Of a stretch of 54,545 nt of DNA, positions 53,890 to 54,545 are shown one piece after another. The position numbers and the translations under genes were made by a program. Below the pieces are notes generated by a model that saw only the letters and a program-made list of their open reading frames with translations, made no database searches and was not told the origin of the DNA. The stretch is from Thermoanaerobacter uzonensis DSM 18761 (lineage in GTDB: Bacteria > Bacillota > Thermoanaerobacteria > Thermoanaerobacterales > Thermoanaerobacteraceae): positions 42,724 to 97,268 of the forward strand of contig NZ_FQUR01000012.1 in the NCBI RefSeq assembly GCF_900129115.1, given 5' to 3'. Positions within the stretch are counted from its first letter, which is position 1. Every line of letters starts with the position of its first letter.

Positions 53890-54040
53890 TCGCCTGGTTA
53901 CCTAAACTGTACAAAACTGTACAGTTCAGATAGCTGGGGTACTTGTAGTCCGCCCTTCAGACTTTCCCAGCCCCAGCAGGCGGTATTTGGGAAAGTCATA
54001 GCCCCTGCCCCAAGAAGCAGGAACTTGCGCCCTTAAGGGC
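53890..54040 (-). ncRNA. Presumptive omega-RNA/right-end region of an IS605-type element
   Basis: A GC-rich structured block following the TnpB-related gene. On the plus strand GACTTTCCC (53960-53968) pairs with GGGAAAGTC (53989-53997), CCGCC (53950-53954) with GGCGG (53979-53983), and GCTGGGG (53933-53939) with CCCCAGC (53971-53977); these stems interlock as pseudoknots. A terminal hairpin AACTGTACA/TGTACAGTT lies at 53905-53926. Guide RNAs of TnpB typically overlap the gene's 3' end and run through the element's right end. Position and structure fit; expression and the exact border are not shown. Confidence 0.55.
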
Positions 54041-54545
54041 CTCCCCACTTACCCTGAATTAATAATTCCCTCAGGGCAGAGAAGTCTCTTTTTACCTTCT
54101 CAGGGGAGAGTGGAGTTACCACCGCTACCTTGAGAACTCGCCAGAAATTATAGGCACTAAAACTTGTTCCATCCAGAGGTCCTAGCACCCTTCCTGGCTC
54201 ACTCTCAAGGCTTTGTAAAAATTCTATTGCTTTCTTTATCTCTCTTAAATGTTTTTCCTTTAAATATATGTTTCTGACTGTTTTCTTTACATGCTCTTTT
54301 AATTCTTCTAATTCATCTACAGTCAATGTATTGAGAAACTTTATATAATTATCTGGTATCTTTTCTTGCAGTCCCAACCCTCTTCTTGCTATTACATAGG
54401 CCGCTGCTATATCTTTCGTTATCATATACTGCGGTGCATATTTTAACATCCCTATTATTGAGGTGTAATAAGGATTGACTTCTATTACTTCTATCCCTTC
54501 TCTTTTTGCTAGTGTTTTTATTTTTGAAAGAAGTGATTTATAGCT
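54033..54545 (-). CDS. TnpB-related protein, C-terminal part (runs off the window)
   Basis: 170 codons are visible, and the frame continues open to the window edge. IEVIEVNPYYTSIIG, then LKYAPQYMITKDIAAAYVIA and RRGLGLQEKIP match the RuvC-III end of IS605 OrfB/TnpB proteins of the TnpB-related type; the Asp of TKDIAAA is the expected third RuvC residue. The usual zinc ribbon (CxxC...CxxC) between the VNPxYTS strand and this Asp is absent. A charged helical tail of about 110 residues follows (VDELEELKEHVKKTVRNIY, WRVLKVAVVTPLSP). The N-terminal half, including other active-site residues, is outside the window, so nuclease activity cannot be judged. Confidence 0.8.
   Translation of the reverse strand, partial: SYKSLLSKIKTLAKREGIEVIEVNPYYTSIIGMLKYAPQYMITKDIAAAYVIARRGLGLQEKIPDNYIKFLNTLTVDELEELKEHVKKTVRNIYLKEKHLREIKKAIEFLQSLESEPGRVLGPLDGTSFSAYNFWRVLKVAVVTPLSPEKVKRDFSALRELLIQGKWGGP

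Noticed and set aside
1-54545. CRISPR array
   Set aside because: No regularly spaced direct repeats with unique spacers were seen; the only repeats are the three dispersed elements and their flanks.

Overview
The window is an AT-rich, low-GC Firmicute chromosome segment. Sporulation and germination genes (bofA, yqfC, yqfD, spoIIP, gpr), pyruvate phosphate dikinase, a CIRCE-controlled hrcA-grpE-dnaK-dnaJ operon and a tmRNA tag ending ADRELAYAA point to a thermophilic anaerobic clostridium, most likely Thermoanaerobacter or a close relative. This assignment is inferred from gene content and protein style, not from a search.

Layout. 1-10800: accessory and metabolic genes on both strands: bofA, uppP, a macro-domain protein, an MFS transporter with a glycerophosphodiesterase, a B12-binding-type radical SAM protein, an M48 peptidase, a small ferredoxin, an alpha/beta hydrolase with an OYE-type flavoenzyme, and a PfpI-like protein. 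10866-12366: tRNA-Ala(GGC), one unknown gene, tmRNA and smpB. 12476-21518: RNA turnover and central metabolism (HD protein-rnr; ccpN-like regulator, ppsR, ppdK; glyS; a DUF4342-type protein). 21533-29622: the conserved yqfC-yqfD-phoH-pgpH-ybeY-dgkA-era-deoC-recO operon. 29790-30773: asparaginase. 31096-41355: yqeY, rpsU, hinT, mtaB, rsmE, prmA, dnaJ, dnaK, grpE, hrcA, hemW. 41352-53883: lepA, a three-gene envelope module (small membrane protein, glycosyltransferase, phosphatase-like polytopic protein), spoIIP, gpr, a small membrane protein, divergent rpsT, then holA, comEC and an MBL-fold hydrolase. 53890-54545: the right end of an IS605-type element, with a structured presumptive omega-RNA and the C-terminal part of a TnpB-related protein.

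Most of the window is core genome; almost every gene after 11540 is on the minus strand. Two things stand out. First, a non-coding repeat of about 265 bp occurs twice in full (7068-7328 and 30795-31061) and once cut by the window edge (1-99). Its arms differ between copies by compensatory changes, so the folded structure looks conserved. Both complete copies sit between two copies of an intrinsic-terminator hairpin, as if the element inserts into terminators and duplicates the whole hairpin (29/30 and 22/25 identical flanks). The partial copy also abuts a hairpin. Second, the TnpB-related gene at the right edge lacks the usual zinc ribbon before its RuvC-III aspartate, and is followed by a GC-rich sequence with interlocking stems that ends a few bases from the next gene's start codon.

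Smaller regulatory observations: promoters followed at once by terminator-like hairpins in front of smpB-ssrA, glyS and the ferredoxin gene; a hairpin that would hide the spoIIP ribosome binding site; and a perfect CIRCE upstream of hrcA. Start codons were moved inward from the longest possible start wherever a Shine-Dalgarno sequence clearly selects a later codon.
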